Positions 46,123-55,042 of a stretch of DNA of 64,000 nt are shown here, in pieces. The notes beneath the pieces were generated by a model, which did no database searches, had not been told where the DNA came from, and saw only the letters and a list, made by a program, of their open reading frames with translations. Source of the stretch: Nostoc sp. RI_552 (lineage in GTDB: Bacteria; Cyanobacteriota; Cyanobacteriia; Cyanobacteriales; Nostocaceae); the NCBI GenBank assembly GCA_016124525.1, contig WGNO01000020.1:45117-109116 (forward strand), in the 5' to 3' direction. Both the position numbers and the translations under genes were made by a program. Each line of letters starts with the position of its first letter. Within the stretch, counting starts at the first letter, position 1.

Positions 46123-48198
46123 GTGCGAACCCTGATCATTGATAACTACGATTCCTATACATTTAACCTTTATCAAATGCTCGCGCAAATCAACGGAGAG
46201 CTTCCCTTTGTGATTCGCAATGATCAAATTGATTGGGACGAATTAAGTGAACTCATATTCGACAACGTGGTGATTTCTCCCGGACCGGGTCGCCCGGAAA
46301 AAGTTAAAGACTTTGGTATTTGCCGAGAAGTAATTCAAAATATAAATGTACCCCTACTTGGCGTTTGTCTTGGTCATCAGGGACTAGCCCATGTCTATGG
46401 CGGAACTGTGATTTATGCGCCGGAAATTATGCACGGACGATTAAGCAAAATATATCACAATCGCTCTCAGCTATTTCAGGGTATTCCTCAAGGTTTTTCT
46501 GTTGTCCGCTACCACTCCTTAATAGTTGCAGAAAATTTACCCAGTTGTCTAGAAAAAGTAGCTTGGACTGAACAAGGGCTAATCATGGCGCTGCGTCATC
46601 GAGATTTACCATTTTGGGGAGTACAATTTCATCCCGAATCAATTTCTACTGAATACGGGTGGAAACTTTTAGAAAATTTTCGAGACATCACAGAACAATT
46701 TACCGAGGAAAAATCAACACTCAAAACCGAGAAACAGGATTTTTTTCTTCCCGAAGATTCTAGACTATTCTCTTCTAGCACCCCATGTTCTCATTCCCAA
46801 TACCAAGTTTGCAGTAAAAAACTAGATATGTATCTTGATGCAGAACAAGTGTTTGTGCATTTATTTGGCAAAGATACCAACGCCTTTTGGCTTGATAGCA
46901 GCTTAGTGAGTCCTGGTCTTTCTCGGTTTTCTTTTATGGGAGGAAGTGGTGGTTTAAATAGTTTATTGGTGGAGTACCGCACCCAAACTCAACAAATAAC
47001 CATCACTCAGTCAGGGAAAGTTACTCAGTGTAGAGGTAGTATTTTTGACTATCTAAAACGAGAAATTAATTACCGACAGTGTAACTCTGAACAACTACCT
47101 TTTGACTTTAATTGTGGATTTATCGGCTACTTCGGTTATGAGATTAAAGCAGAATGTGGATCTGAACTAGTGCATCCTGCTTTGCTTCCTGATGCTATGT
47201 TTGTCTTAGCTGACCAAATTATTGTATTTGACCACCAAGAACAAACTATATATTTAGTATGTTTGATTCAAAAGTATCAAAGCACACAGGCAGATGCTTG
47301 GTTTGAGTCAACAGAAAAACAACTACGCACACTAAAACCTGTACCACCGATTCTGTCCATAGGTAGGAAGGAACCCTTAGTTTTTGGCCTCAGCCATTGT
47401 CGCCAGACTTATATGGATAATATTCACAAGTGCCTCAATCAAATCAAACAAGGAGAGAGTTACCAAATTTGTTTAACCAATAAAGTTTATACAGATATCA
47501 CTCCTGACCCACTGGAGTATTACCGCACCTTACGGCGAATTAATCCAGCCCCATATTCAGCATTTCTTTGTTTTGCTGAATTTGCCATTGCTTGTTCATC
47601 CCCAGAAAGATTTTTGCGAATTGACCCCACGGGCTGGGTAGAAACTAAGCCAATCAAAGGTACTTGCGAACGTGGACAGACTGCTGCAGAAGATAAAATA
47701 CTTTGTGAGCAATTGCGTAACAGCGAAAAAGACAGAGCAGAAAACTTAATGATTGTGGATTTGTTACGCAACGATTTAGGTTTAGTCTGTGAGGTAGGCA
47801 GTATCGAAGTTACAAAATTGATGGCAGTGGAAACTTATGCTACAGTGCATCAGCTTGTCAGTACGATTCGGGGTCATTTGCGCTCAGATATGCAAGCTAC
47901 TGACTGCATCAAAAAAGCATTTCCTGGTGGTTCTATGACTGGTGCGCCGAAAATTAGAACCATGAAAATCATTGACGAACTAGAGCAAGAAGCGCGTGGA
48001 GTTTATTCAGGTACTATAGGCTTTTTAGCACTCAATGGAGCAGCAGACTTGAATATAGTAATTCGGACTGCGGTTTTGACTCCCAATGGTACTTCTATTG
48101 GTATTGGGGGAGGTATTGTAGCTTTATCTGATCCTGAAGCTGAATTTGAGGAGGCGTTTCTCAAAGGTAAGGCGTTAATTCAGGCTTTAAGTAGCTGA
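46123..48198 (+). CDS. pabB: Fused aminodeoxychorismate synthase (PabA-PabB)
   Basis: The protein, about 691 residues, is a fusion of a class I glutamine amidotransferase (LIIDNYDSYTFNLYQML; GVCLGHQGLAHVYGG; QFHPESISTEYG) with a chorismate-binding domain. The latter shows ESYQICLTNKVYTDITP, KPIKGTCERGQTAAEDK, MIVDLLRNDLG and FPGGSMTGAPKIRTM. It makes 4-amino-4-deoxychorismate for folate. The PIKGT signature favours PabB over TrpE. I use the GTG at 46123 (AGAGGAAG upstream), which gives the family-typical start at RTLIIDNYDS. The gene directly follows the dead intron. Confidence 0.9.
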   Translation: MRTLIIDNYDSYTFNLYQMLAQINGELPFVIRNDQIDWDELSELIFDNVVISPGPGRPEKVKDFGICREVIQNINVPLLGVCLGHQGLAHVYGGTVIYAPEIMHGRLSKIYHNRSQLFQGIPQGFSVVRYHSLIVAENLPSCLEKVAWTEQGLIMALRHRDLPFWGVQFHPESISTEYGWKLLENFRDITEQFTEEKSTLKTEKQDFFLPEDSRLFSSSTPCSHSQYQVCSKKLDMYLDAEQVFVHLFGKDTNAFWLDSSLVSPGLSRFSFMGGSGGLNSLLVEYRTQTQQITITQSGKVTQCRGSIFDYLKREINYRQCNSEQLPFDFNCGFIGYFGYEIKAECGSELVHPALLPDAMFVLADQIIVFDHQEQTIYLVCLIQKYQSTQADAWFESTEKQLRTLKPVPPILSIGRKEPLVFGLSHCRQTYMDNIHKCLNQIKQGESYQICLTNKVYTDITPDPLEYYRTLRRINPAPYSAFLCFAEFAIACSSPERFLRIDPTGWVETKPIKGTCERGQTAAEDKILCEQLRNSEKDRAENLMIVDLLRNDLGLVCEVGSIEVTKLMAVETYATVHQLVSTIRGHLRSDMQATDCIKKAFPGGSMTGAPKIRTMKIIDELEQEARGVYSGTIGFLALNGAADLNIVIRTAVLTPNGTSIGIGGGIVALSDPEAEFEEAFLKGKALIQALSS

Positions 48199-48392
48199 AT
48201 TTAAAAAAAGTAATTACCATACTAGGGATCTATATCCTGATTATTTTATTGTTCATCATACAAATTAAAGTATTGCCCTTGCCGTTTTAACCTATTTAAG
48301 CAAGTTGCAGAGACATTCCCTAGAACATCTCTACATTCCTTGTGTCAGATGCCTAGGTTATGAATATGGTCTAAGTCTGCAATGTGCTAATA

Positions 48393-49136
48393 TCAACGGA
48401 AATTGCCAGGATTGAGGCGTGTAGGGGTTTGAGGTGCTGACTGATTAGTATTTGTATTGGTATTTCCCAAAGTACCACCATCTTGAGGGGCGAGGTAAGG
48501 TTTTAAATTAATAGCCCCTTTAGAGGCAGCAACTCGATTTTTACCACCACCAAAAAGGGTGCGACCTAAATTATATAACTCACTTACTCCTGTGGTATTG
48601 CGATGGCGATAAGTATTAACAGCAATAGTTTTTTCTCCATTATCCGCACTAATTAAGTTTTGGAAAACACTATTACGTACCACATAGGGATCTTTCCCCC
48701 GAGGTATTGTTAACACAATGCGACAAAATGAGTTAGTCTGTGTGGTCACACAAATAATATTCTCATTATTTTCTACAGCAATTTGCAATTCATCTAAACC
48801 ATCCGGGCGATATGATTCCAAGCGGCTGGCAATTGCTTGACAGCGTTTTTGTGGACTCCAACCACCACCCAAAGCCGCCGGCGCGGCCCAGGGAAAGAAT
48901 TGCCCTGGGATATTTTGTGGCTGATACATAACCGTGTGCTGTCCATTGTAAAATTGACAGCTAAACCGATTACCACTCGTTACAGTTGGTGTACTTGTAG
49001 TTGTGCCTGTGGGAGTTGATGTACTGTCTGAAGGTATAGTGGGGACAACAAGTTGAGCAAGTACCACAGAATTACCCAGGATAAAAGATAAGCCAAAACT
49101 GCTCAAAAATACAAACTTTAAAGGTCGTAAAAACAT
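48393..49136 (-). CDS. COP23 domain protein
   Basis: The 247-residue protein has a signal peptide (PLKFVFLSSFGLSFILGN) and a Thr/Ser-rich linker. The COP23 domain follows: FSCQFYNGQHTVMYQPQN, WSPQKRCQAIASRLESYRPD, NENIICVTTQTNSFCRIVLT, and conserved Cys pairs. COP23 was named after a circadian-oscillating membrane protein in unicellular cyanobacteria. The domain is probably periplasmic or lumenal; function unknown. The C-terminus is Asn/Thr-rich and likely disordered. Confidence 0.88.
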   Translation of the reverse strand: MFLRPLKFVFLSSFGLSFILGNSVVLAQLVVPTIPSDSTSTPTGTTTSTPTVTSGNRFSCQFYNGQHTVMYQPQNIPGQFFPWAAPAALGGGWSPQKRCQAIASRLESYRPDGLDELQIAVENNENIICVTTQTNSFCRIVLTIPRGKDPYVVRNSVFQNLISADNGEKTIAVNTYRHRNTTGVSELYNLGRTLFGGGKNRVAASKGAINLKPYLAPQDGGTLGNTNTNTNQSAPQTPTRLNPGNFR

Positions 49137-49206
49137 AAATTATTACCCAGTGTACTTATCGTAGGGTGCTTATAACTTAAGTGACGGATAATTTTATATT
49201 TTTGAT

Positions 49207-50781
49207 TCATTGAGAAGGATATTTTTTTTGTTCTTGTTCTTTCTTTTCCTTAAGTATCTGCTTCAAGCGGGCTTGTACTGCGATATGTCGTTCAACTCCT
49301 TCATAGGCGTAGCGGTTATACTTAGCACGGGAAATTAAATTTTCTAAATAACTAACTCGCTCACTACCGCCTGGGTGGGATGATAACCAAAGGGGAATAA
49401 AATTTTTCTGCTCTTTTTCTAATGTCACCATCAAATTACGTAAGCCATCAGCAGCATAGCCCCCAGCAACAATCAAACGGGTCCCCAAATTATCTGCTTG
49501 ACGTTCCATATCCCGGCTGTAAGTCAGTGCAAACAGTTGACCGATAGTACCGCCAAAAGGTAAGTACTGGGTAACATTAGCAATGAGATTTCCTTGGGTA
49601 GCTAGTTGAAAGCCATGAGATAAGACAGTATGAGACAATTCATGACCTAGTAAGCCAGCTAATTCTGCTTCTGAATTCGTTTTAGCGATGGCCCCAGCAT
49701 TAATGAAAATTTTACCCCCAGGCAGTGCAAAGGCGTTCAAGTCTTCTTTAGGAATTACAAAAAATTCGTATTCAAAATCATTTCTTGCTGCGACTTTAAC
49801 CAATTTTTGCCCAATTTCATTAACATAGGCTGTAACAGTTTCATCTTTAATTAAATCCAACTGTTTTTTTGCTTGTGCTGCTACAGACTCCCCGATAATT
49901 TTTTCACCTTTGAGGAGCATAATAGTAGAGTCAATGGCAGAAAAGGGTCCGAAAAGATTGCCAGTAACGGCATAACCTAATGCACCGGTGATTATATTAG
50001 CGATGGCATTACCTCGAATCTCTGATCTAATATGAGATTTGAATTGGTTAAGATTTTTGTCAGCTAAATTTTGGAATTCAGATGCTTGGGGATGATTGGG
50101 ATTGAGAAGCGCAAATTGACGTGCTATTAAAGATGCTTCCATCCATTTTTGAGCTTCAGCTAGTGCGGTTACTTTCGCTTGAATTAATGTTGATTCATTG
50201 GGATAAAGGGCAACTGCACGTTCTAGTATATCTAATGCTTCTTTGCCACGATTGTATTGTTTTAAAATTTCTGCAAATCGAATATGACTGGGGATAAATT
50301 CTGGATACTGTTCAACCAATAATTGCAGAGGTACTAAAGTTCTAGTTTGCAGATTATGAGCAATTCCTGCCGTAGATTCTCGCCAATATACTTTACCTGC
50401 TGGAGAAAGTTGCTCTGGGTCTAGTATGGCTGCTTTGGGTTCTTGGTTTGTGAGTTTTGCAGTAAAGGGTTCTTTGACCTCTCGATATAGTTTTTCTGCT
50501 TCAGAGATTTTTCCGGTGAGAAAAAGCTGATCTGCTTTGATGAGTGTTTGCTGACGAGCAATTTCCTCTGGACTGAGTCTTGAGGACTGTGAGTGTTGCG
50601 ATTCACCTTCATCAGCGGAGCCTTGTGGGGGTGTACTGGTACTCTCAACAATAATAGACCCAGGAGTTTGTTGTGCGGTGACAGTTGTTATTAATTGCAT
50701 CAAGATAACTAAAAGCGTCGTGGCTAATGAAAGCAATACCCATCCCAAGGCTAGCAGCAAAGACTTTCTGGTTCTTTTCAT
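49207..50781 (-). CDS. M48 family zinc metalloprotease with TPR segment
   Basis: The 524-residue protein has an N-terminal membrane anchor (LLLALGWVLLSLATTLLVIL) and TPR-like helices at about 130-235 (SHIRFAEILKQYNRGKEALD). The M48 domain has HELSHTVLSHG at about residue 378 and the downstream metal ligand in SRDMERQADNLG. The N-terminal PGGKIFINAGAI strand precedes the zinc site. This is the BepA/YfgC-like architecture used in envelope protein quality control. A periplasmic location is likely. The C-terminal tail is Lys/Glu/Gln-rich. Confidence 0.9.
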   Translation of the reverse strand: MKRTRKSLLLALGWVLLSLATTLLVILMQLITTVTAQQTPGSIIVESTSTPPQGSADEGESQHSQSSRLSPEEIARQQTLIKADQLFLTGKISEAEKLYREVKEPFTAKLTNQEPKAAILDPEQLSPAGKVYWRESTAGIAHNLQTRTLVPLQLLVEQYPEFIPSHIRFAEILKQYNRGKEALDILERAVALYPNESTLIQAKVTALAEAQKWMEASLIARQFALLNPNHPQASEFQNLADKNLNQFKSHIRSEIRGNAIANIITGALGYAVTGNLFGPFSAIDSTIMLLKGEKIIGESVAAQAKKQLDLIKDETVTAYVNEIGQKLVKVAARNDFEYEFFVIPKEDLNAFALPGGKIFINAGAIAKTNSEAELAGLLGHELSHTVLSHGFQLATQGNLIANVTQYLPFGGTIGQLFALTYSRDMERQADNLGTRLIVAGGYAADGLRNLMVTLEKEQKNFIPLWLSSHPGGSERVSYLENLISRAKYNRYAYEGVERHIAVQARLKQILKEKKEQEQKKYPSQ

Positions 50782-50924
50782 AGGGTGAGGAAATGGAAAA
50801 GTTGTTTGAAAAAAGGAGGCTGTGTCGTAGTGGCGCTACCTATTGCTTCACTGATTGATCAGATGTAGAGCCAAAGAAGCATTTACCTTAACTGTGATAC
50901 ACTAGGGGTTGTTATTTTTGAAAG

Positions 50925-51971
50925 TTAAAGGGAATTAGTTTCTGGGTCGTATTCCCTACCCTGACAAAACTCATCTACCCAAGAAGCTAAACTGGAGCCA
51001 TTTTTAGTGGTTAAGGGTTGCAGTTGACGGTAAGAGTCCTTTCCTTGTGGGGAAATTTTACCAATGTTGTCATTGCCTGGAAATGGTGATTTAAGGCACT
51101 GGCATAAAAATAAAATACCAGTTAAACAATTTGTTTGCAGCAAAAGTGACCAAAACTTGATGGGTAGATGATAAAACCGCCAATCCCTGGGTTTTGGGGC
51201 TGGGATATTTTTCGCTTTCCTCATGTTAATAGTATTTGCCAGGGGCGATGGTTCGTGCTGAGGTGGTAAAGCGGAGGGTGGTTTGGGGGAGTGTGACATT
51301 TTTGTAGAAGGCCGAGAGGCAACCTGAGTAGCTAGTGCAACCGAAGAAGGAACTTTTTGTCTGGGAATATTCTTAGAATTTCTTGTATGTGGAAACAGGG
51401 GTTGATGTGACTCTGATGCATGAAAAGTGAATGTTTTAGGATAAGAACATGGGGGAATGTGAGTGGTTACTGGAAGCAAGGGTATTAGGTTATGCTTGTC
51501 AATGCTCCCAGATTTTTTTGGAGATGATGACAGAGTTTTATTTGAGTGTGGTAGTTCAGTATAAAGTTTTTCACAGTGTAGTGTTTTAGCGTCAGAAATC
51601 TGAGAAGCAACTGCAACTAAGGGTGGAGTTTTGCTTTGTGTAGACTGTTCGTGCAAAGATTGGCTTTCAACGTCGGTTGTGGTTGTAGAATATTCAGACT
51701 GTGTTAAAGTTAACTCTTGATCAGGATTAAAGTTAAGACCTAAAGCTGAGACTATTTCATCGGGATTGTCATTTAGATCCAGGACAAAAGAGATAAGCTG
51801 ATCAAACTGTGGCTCTAAAACTGACAAAGTAGCCAAAATAAACCCAGATGAAGGACGGCGCAGACCATTGTAAGTACCCCAAACCCTGATTTTGACTAGC
51901 CAAGAACGATTTTGTTTGTAGTACCTCAGCCACTTAGTTTTTACAGATTGACGTAGCTGGTGAATATTCAT
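50925..51971 (-). CDS. DUF5331 domain protein
   Basis: The 348-residue protein has an N-terminal segment of the cyanobacterial DUF5331 type: VKTKWLRYYKQNRSWLVKIR, RRPSSGFILATLSVLEPQFD, and EIVSALGLNFNPDQELT. The remaining 250 residues are a low-complexity Ser/Thr/Pro/Lys-rich region that is probably disordered. A short conserved C-terminal helix (SSLASWVDEFCQG) ends the protein. No membrane segment beyond a weak hydrophobic stretch around FWSLLLQTNCLTGILF is seen. Function unknown. Confidence 0.72.
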   Translation of the reverse strand: MNIHQLRQSVKTKWLRYYKQNRSWLVKIRVWGTYNGLRRPSSGFILATLSVLEPQFDQLISFVLDLNDNPDEIVSALGLNFNPDQELTLTQSEYSTTTTDVESQSLHEQSTQSKTPPLVAVASQISDAKTLHCEKLYTELPHSNKTLSSSPKKSGSIDKHNLIPLLPVTTHIPPCSYPKTFTFHASESHQPLFPHTRNSKNIPRQKVPSSVALATQVASRPSTKMSHSPKPPSALPPQHEPSPLANTINMRKAKNIPAPKPRDWRFYHLPIKFWSLLLQTNCLTGILFLCQCLKSPFPGNDNIGKISPQGKDSYRQLQPLTTKNGSSLASWVDEFCQGREYDPETNSL

Positions 51972-52022
51972 AGATCCCTCGCTTCGGTCAGCAATTGAGT
52001 GGTATTTTACATTTTTATTTGT

Positions 52023-52355
52023 TTATCCCTGGGGATGAAACCGATGATAGAGCATTCGTTTCACCTTTTGGCCACCCAACAAATGTTGTTCTACCAATAG
52101 AAGTACTTCATTGGGTATAACGCCGCTATACCAAACCATATCGGGTAGAATTAGTACCATTGGCCCGTTACCACATTGTCCTAAACAGCCGCTAGCGGTT
52201 ACTATCACATCAGGAACTGGCAAAGCTGTAAAGGCCGCTAATACTTTCGCTGCACCTTGCTTTTTACAGGTGCGACTTTGGCAGACCCGCACACACCTTG
52301 TAGCAGAGTTTGGGTTTGGGTTGGGAGAGTTGGATAGTTGAGTTATTTTTGACAT
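52023..52355 (-). CDS. Thioredoxin-like [2Fe-2S] ferredoxin domain protein
   Basis: From the ATG at 52355 the protein has about 110 residues. The cluster ligands of the thioredoxin-fold [2Fe-2S] family are visible: CVRVCQSRTCKKQGA near residue 21 and SGCLGQCGNGPMVLILPDMV near residue 60. A C-terminal VEQHLLGG helix follows. Such proteins carry electrons or act as NuoE/HoxE-like domains. It sits 70 bases upstream of the cysK 3' end on the same strand, possibly in one transcript. Confidence 0.86.
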   Translation of the reverse strand: MSKITQLSNSPNPNPNSATRCVRVCQSRTCKKQGAAKVLAAFTALPVPDVIVTASGCLGQCGNGPMVLILPDMVWYSGVIPNEVLLLVEQHLLGGQKVKRMLYHRFHPQG

Positions 52356-52424
52356 TTGTATAAGGCAATTGGGAATTAAGTGGATCAGGGAGATGGGATA
52401 GTACCCATACCCCATGATTAGTGA

Positions 52425-53402
52425 CTAATCACTAATAACTAATCCTTTGGAGGCTAACCATTGGCGGTTAAAGATGCGTGACTGATAGCGGGAACCGTTA
52501 TCACATAAAATGGTAACAATGGTATGTCCTGGCCCCATTTGCTTTGCTAGAGCCACAGCAGCAGCAACATTAATACCTGTAGAACCACCCATTAATAGCC
52601 CATCTTTCCGCAAAAGTTGATAAACTATCCGCAAAGCTTCTGTGTCATCTATTTGGATAGCGTCGTCAATTGGTGCGCCTTCCATGTTGGCAGTGATGCG
52701 GCTATTACCAATGCCTTCGGTGATAGAATTGCCTTCTATTTTGATTTCACTGGTTTTGACATAGCTATACAATCCACTACCCATAGGGTCGGCAATTACG
52801 CATTTAACAGCCGGATTTTGTGATTTGAGATATAAAGATACACCTGCAAAAGTGCCACCAGTACCAGTTGCAGCTGTCCAAGCATCAATTTTACCGTTTG
52901 TTTGTGTCCAAATTTCCGGACCCGTGGTTTCGTAGTGGGCAAGGCGGTTGGCTAAATTATCAAATTGATTTGCCCAAATAGCATTATCTAACTCAGCGGC
53001 TATTCTGCCAGATAGTTTGACGTAGTTATTGGGGTCTTTATAGGGGACAGCCGGAACGGGACGTACTTCTGCACCTAGGGTTGTTAGGGCGTCAATTTTT
53101 TCTTGGGATTGGGTATTGGGAATGATAATTAGGCATTTATAGCCTTTGGCGTTGCAAATATGTGCTAAACCAATGCCTGTGTTCCCAGCTGTTCCTTCAA
53201 CTACGGTACCACCGGGTTTGAGTAGACCTTTTTTTTCTGCATCTTCAATAATATAAAGTGCAGCGCGGTCTTTGACGGAACCACCAGGATTTAGAAATTC
53301 TGCTTTACCAAGGATTTCGCAACCTGTTTCTTGACTAAAGCTGTTTAAGCGAATTAGTGGTGTGTTACCAATGCTACCGACAAATCCATTTTTGATATCC
53401 AT
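52425..53402 (-). CDS. cysK: Cysteine synthase A (O-acetylserine sulfhydrylase)
   Basis: From the ATG at 53402 (AGGAAA upstream) the 325-residue PLP enzyme has SIGNTPLIRLN, the PLP lysine in NPGGSVKDRAA (Lys44), the TAGNTGIGLAH asparagine loop, and a phosphate-binding GTGGT loop. The C-terminal SGxxxxA segment reads MGGSTGINVAAAV. It makes cysteine from O-acetylserine and sulfide. The stop lies in a cluster of short TAGTGACTAATC-type repeats. The longer in-frame reading to 53495 lacks family similarity. Confidence 0.93.
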   Translation of the reverse strand: MDIKNGFVGSIGNTPLIRLNSFSQETGCEILGKAEFLNPGGSVKDRAALYIIEDAEKKGLLKPGGTVVEGTAGNTGIGLAHICNAKGYKCLIIIPNTQSQEKIDALTTLGAEVRPVPAVPYKDPNNYVKLSGRIAAELDNAIWANQFDNLANRLAHYETTGPEIWTQTNGKIDAWTAATGTGGTFAGVSLYLKSQNPAVKCVIADPMGSGLYSYVKTSEIKIEGNSITEGIGNSRITANMEGAPIDDAIQIDDTEALRIVYQLLRKDGLLMGGSTGINVAAAVALAKQMGPGHTIVTILCDNGSRYQSRIFNRQWLASKGLVISD

Positions 53403-53509
53403 TTTGATTTTCCTGAGTTCTGGTCTATGAAAATTTTGGACTATAGGGGTGGTAATATTGACGGATTCTGCCACCAAAATGCTAATACACCACATGGATT
53501 CTCATATAA

Positions 53510-53731
53510 TTAAGCTTCCTCGGTTTTCTAAACCGAGGATTTCCGAAGAGTCCATAAAGGAACTTTCTGAGGCTGACTTAAACAGCCCCTGGGGATTCCA
53601 CCAATATCAATACAGTGTGCTTTAATCTTGAAACCATTAGTTATGGGGAGGGAATAAATCCCCTCCCCGGGACTTCCTCCACTACCTGAAGCGAAGTGGC
53701 TTCCGTGCCTTTCGGGGATTTTATTGTGAAA
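53510..53731 (-). mobile_element. Internally deleted IS200/IS605-type element, copy D
   Basis: The most deleted copy, 222 bases. It has the right-end hairpin CCTCGGTTTTCTAAACCGAGG (53518-53538) and a TnpB C-terminal piece on the minus strand (GFKIKAHC joined to IDIGGIPRGCLSQPQKVPLW). The opposite-end hairpin CCACTACCTGAAGCGAAGTGG and GATTTTATTGTGAAA follow. The right-end stem keeps pairing although its bases differ from copies A and B. Confidence 0.78.
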
Positions 53732-53981
53732 TTATGGTCACCTGACGGTGATATCATTCTGGTTCTTCTACCTAAATGGCTCGATTGTTTGCGGTGAAAG
53801 GTTTTCAAGTAAATATAAGAACTTCAATAGTGGGTTACCCTTTGGCTAATATTATGCCTGCATCAATAGTTGTAATGAAATATATATATTTTTATGGTTA
53901 GGTTTTTTCCTTAACCTAATGTACTTCTGCTGTGGTAGTCAACGAGAGGTTATACGAAAAGGTGGGTCAACCACAGTACTG

Positions 53982-54102
53982 GACTGGCAAGACTAAAATG
54001 TTACATTATAATTTTACTGTGGAATAGGGAAGATGCTTTTTATGGACAGAATGCCCATGCCACAAGAGTTTTGTCTGTTGCACTATTTTAACCTTGCCAG
54101 TC
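53982..54102. repeat. 121-bp element with 18-bp terminal inverted repeats
   Basis: GACTGGCAAGACTAAAAT (53982-53999) matches the reverse complement of 54085-54102 at 16 of 18 positions. The interior is non-coding. No target duplication is evident. A second smaller inverted repeat (CTGTGGT/ACCACAG, 53930-53976) lies just outside. It sits at the 3' side of the peroxiredoxin gene. Confidence 0.55.
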
Positions 54103-54149
54103 TACCAGGAATATGCCAGTAATGTACTAAATATTGGTATCAATCAAAG

Positions 54150-54788
54150 TTACCTGTTAGGCTGAGGGGTCACTCGCAAGTAAGGTTTGATTTCTGTGTA
54201 ACCTTTGGGGAATTTCTCTTTGAGAACTTCGGGATCTTTCAATGATGGAACAATCAAGCAGTCGTCTCCATCTTTCCAGTCAACTGGGGTTGCTACGCTG
54301 TAGTTATCAGTTAATTGCAGTGAGTCAATTACTCGCAATAGTTCCTCAAAGTTCCGTCCTGTGCTGGGAGGATAGGTTAAGGTAAGACGCAGTTTTTTGC
54401 TGGGGTCGATAACGAATACGGAGCGCACTGTGATGTTTGCAGCTGCGTTGGGGTGAATCATATCATAAAGCTCAGAAACCTTCTTGTCTGCATCAGCAAG
54501 AATGGGGTAGTTGAGGGTGGTGTTTTGAGTTTCTTCGATATCTCCTACCCATCCTGTATGAGATTCAACATCATCAACGCTAAGTGCGATTGCTTTGACA
54601 TTGCGCTTGTCAAATTCTGGCTTTAGTTTGGCCACTGTGCCTAATTCTGTGGTGCAAACAGGCGTAAAGTCAGCAGGGTGAGAAAACAGCACTACCCAGC
54701 TGTCACCCGCCCATTCGTAAAAGTTGATATCGCCGTGTGTAGAAGCTTGTGTAAAGTTGGGTACTATATCACCAAGATGAAGAGCCAT
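54150..54788 (-). CDS. 1-Cys peroxiredoxin (Prx6 type)
   Basis: The 212-residue protein has the peroxidatic Cys45 in HPADFTPVCTTELG, a conserved LSVDDVESHTGWVGDIEE and FVIDPSKKLRLTLTYPPSTG. It lacks a resolving cysteine in the usual position, which is the Prx6/1-Cys class. It reduces hydrogen peroxide and alkyl peroxides. AGGTTCCCTGTAG-like sequence precedes the ATG rather than a strong Shine-Dalgarno. Monocistronic. Confidence 0.94.
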   Translation of the reverse strand: MALHLGDIVPNFTQASTHGDINFYEWAGDSWVVLFSHPADFTPVCTTELGTVAKLKPEFDKRNVKAIALSVDDVESHTGWVGDIEETQNTTLNYPILADADKKVSELYDMIHPNAAANITVRSVFVIDPSKKLRLTLTYPPSTGRNFEELLRVIDSLQLTDNYSVATPVDWKDGDDCLIVPSLKDPEVLKEKFPKGYTEIKPYLRVTPQPNR

Positions 54789-55042
54789 AAGAGGTTCCCT
54801 GTAGTTTAGAAAGGCTTATGTATTTTACATTGCCATCATGACATAAAACACGGTTTCCCCATCGGTGTTTAGCAGTTTGTAATAAATTTTTAATTTTTGG
54901 CGCATAGAAAAAAACAACTTCATCAAAAGTTAATAATCTTATTGTCTTCTCATCTGTGAATTATGTGAATTAATTATTCTCTCTAGGAGAAACTCTTGTG
55001 TAACCTTTGTCTATTCAATCCAGAAAAATGACAAAAAATTGC

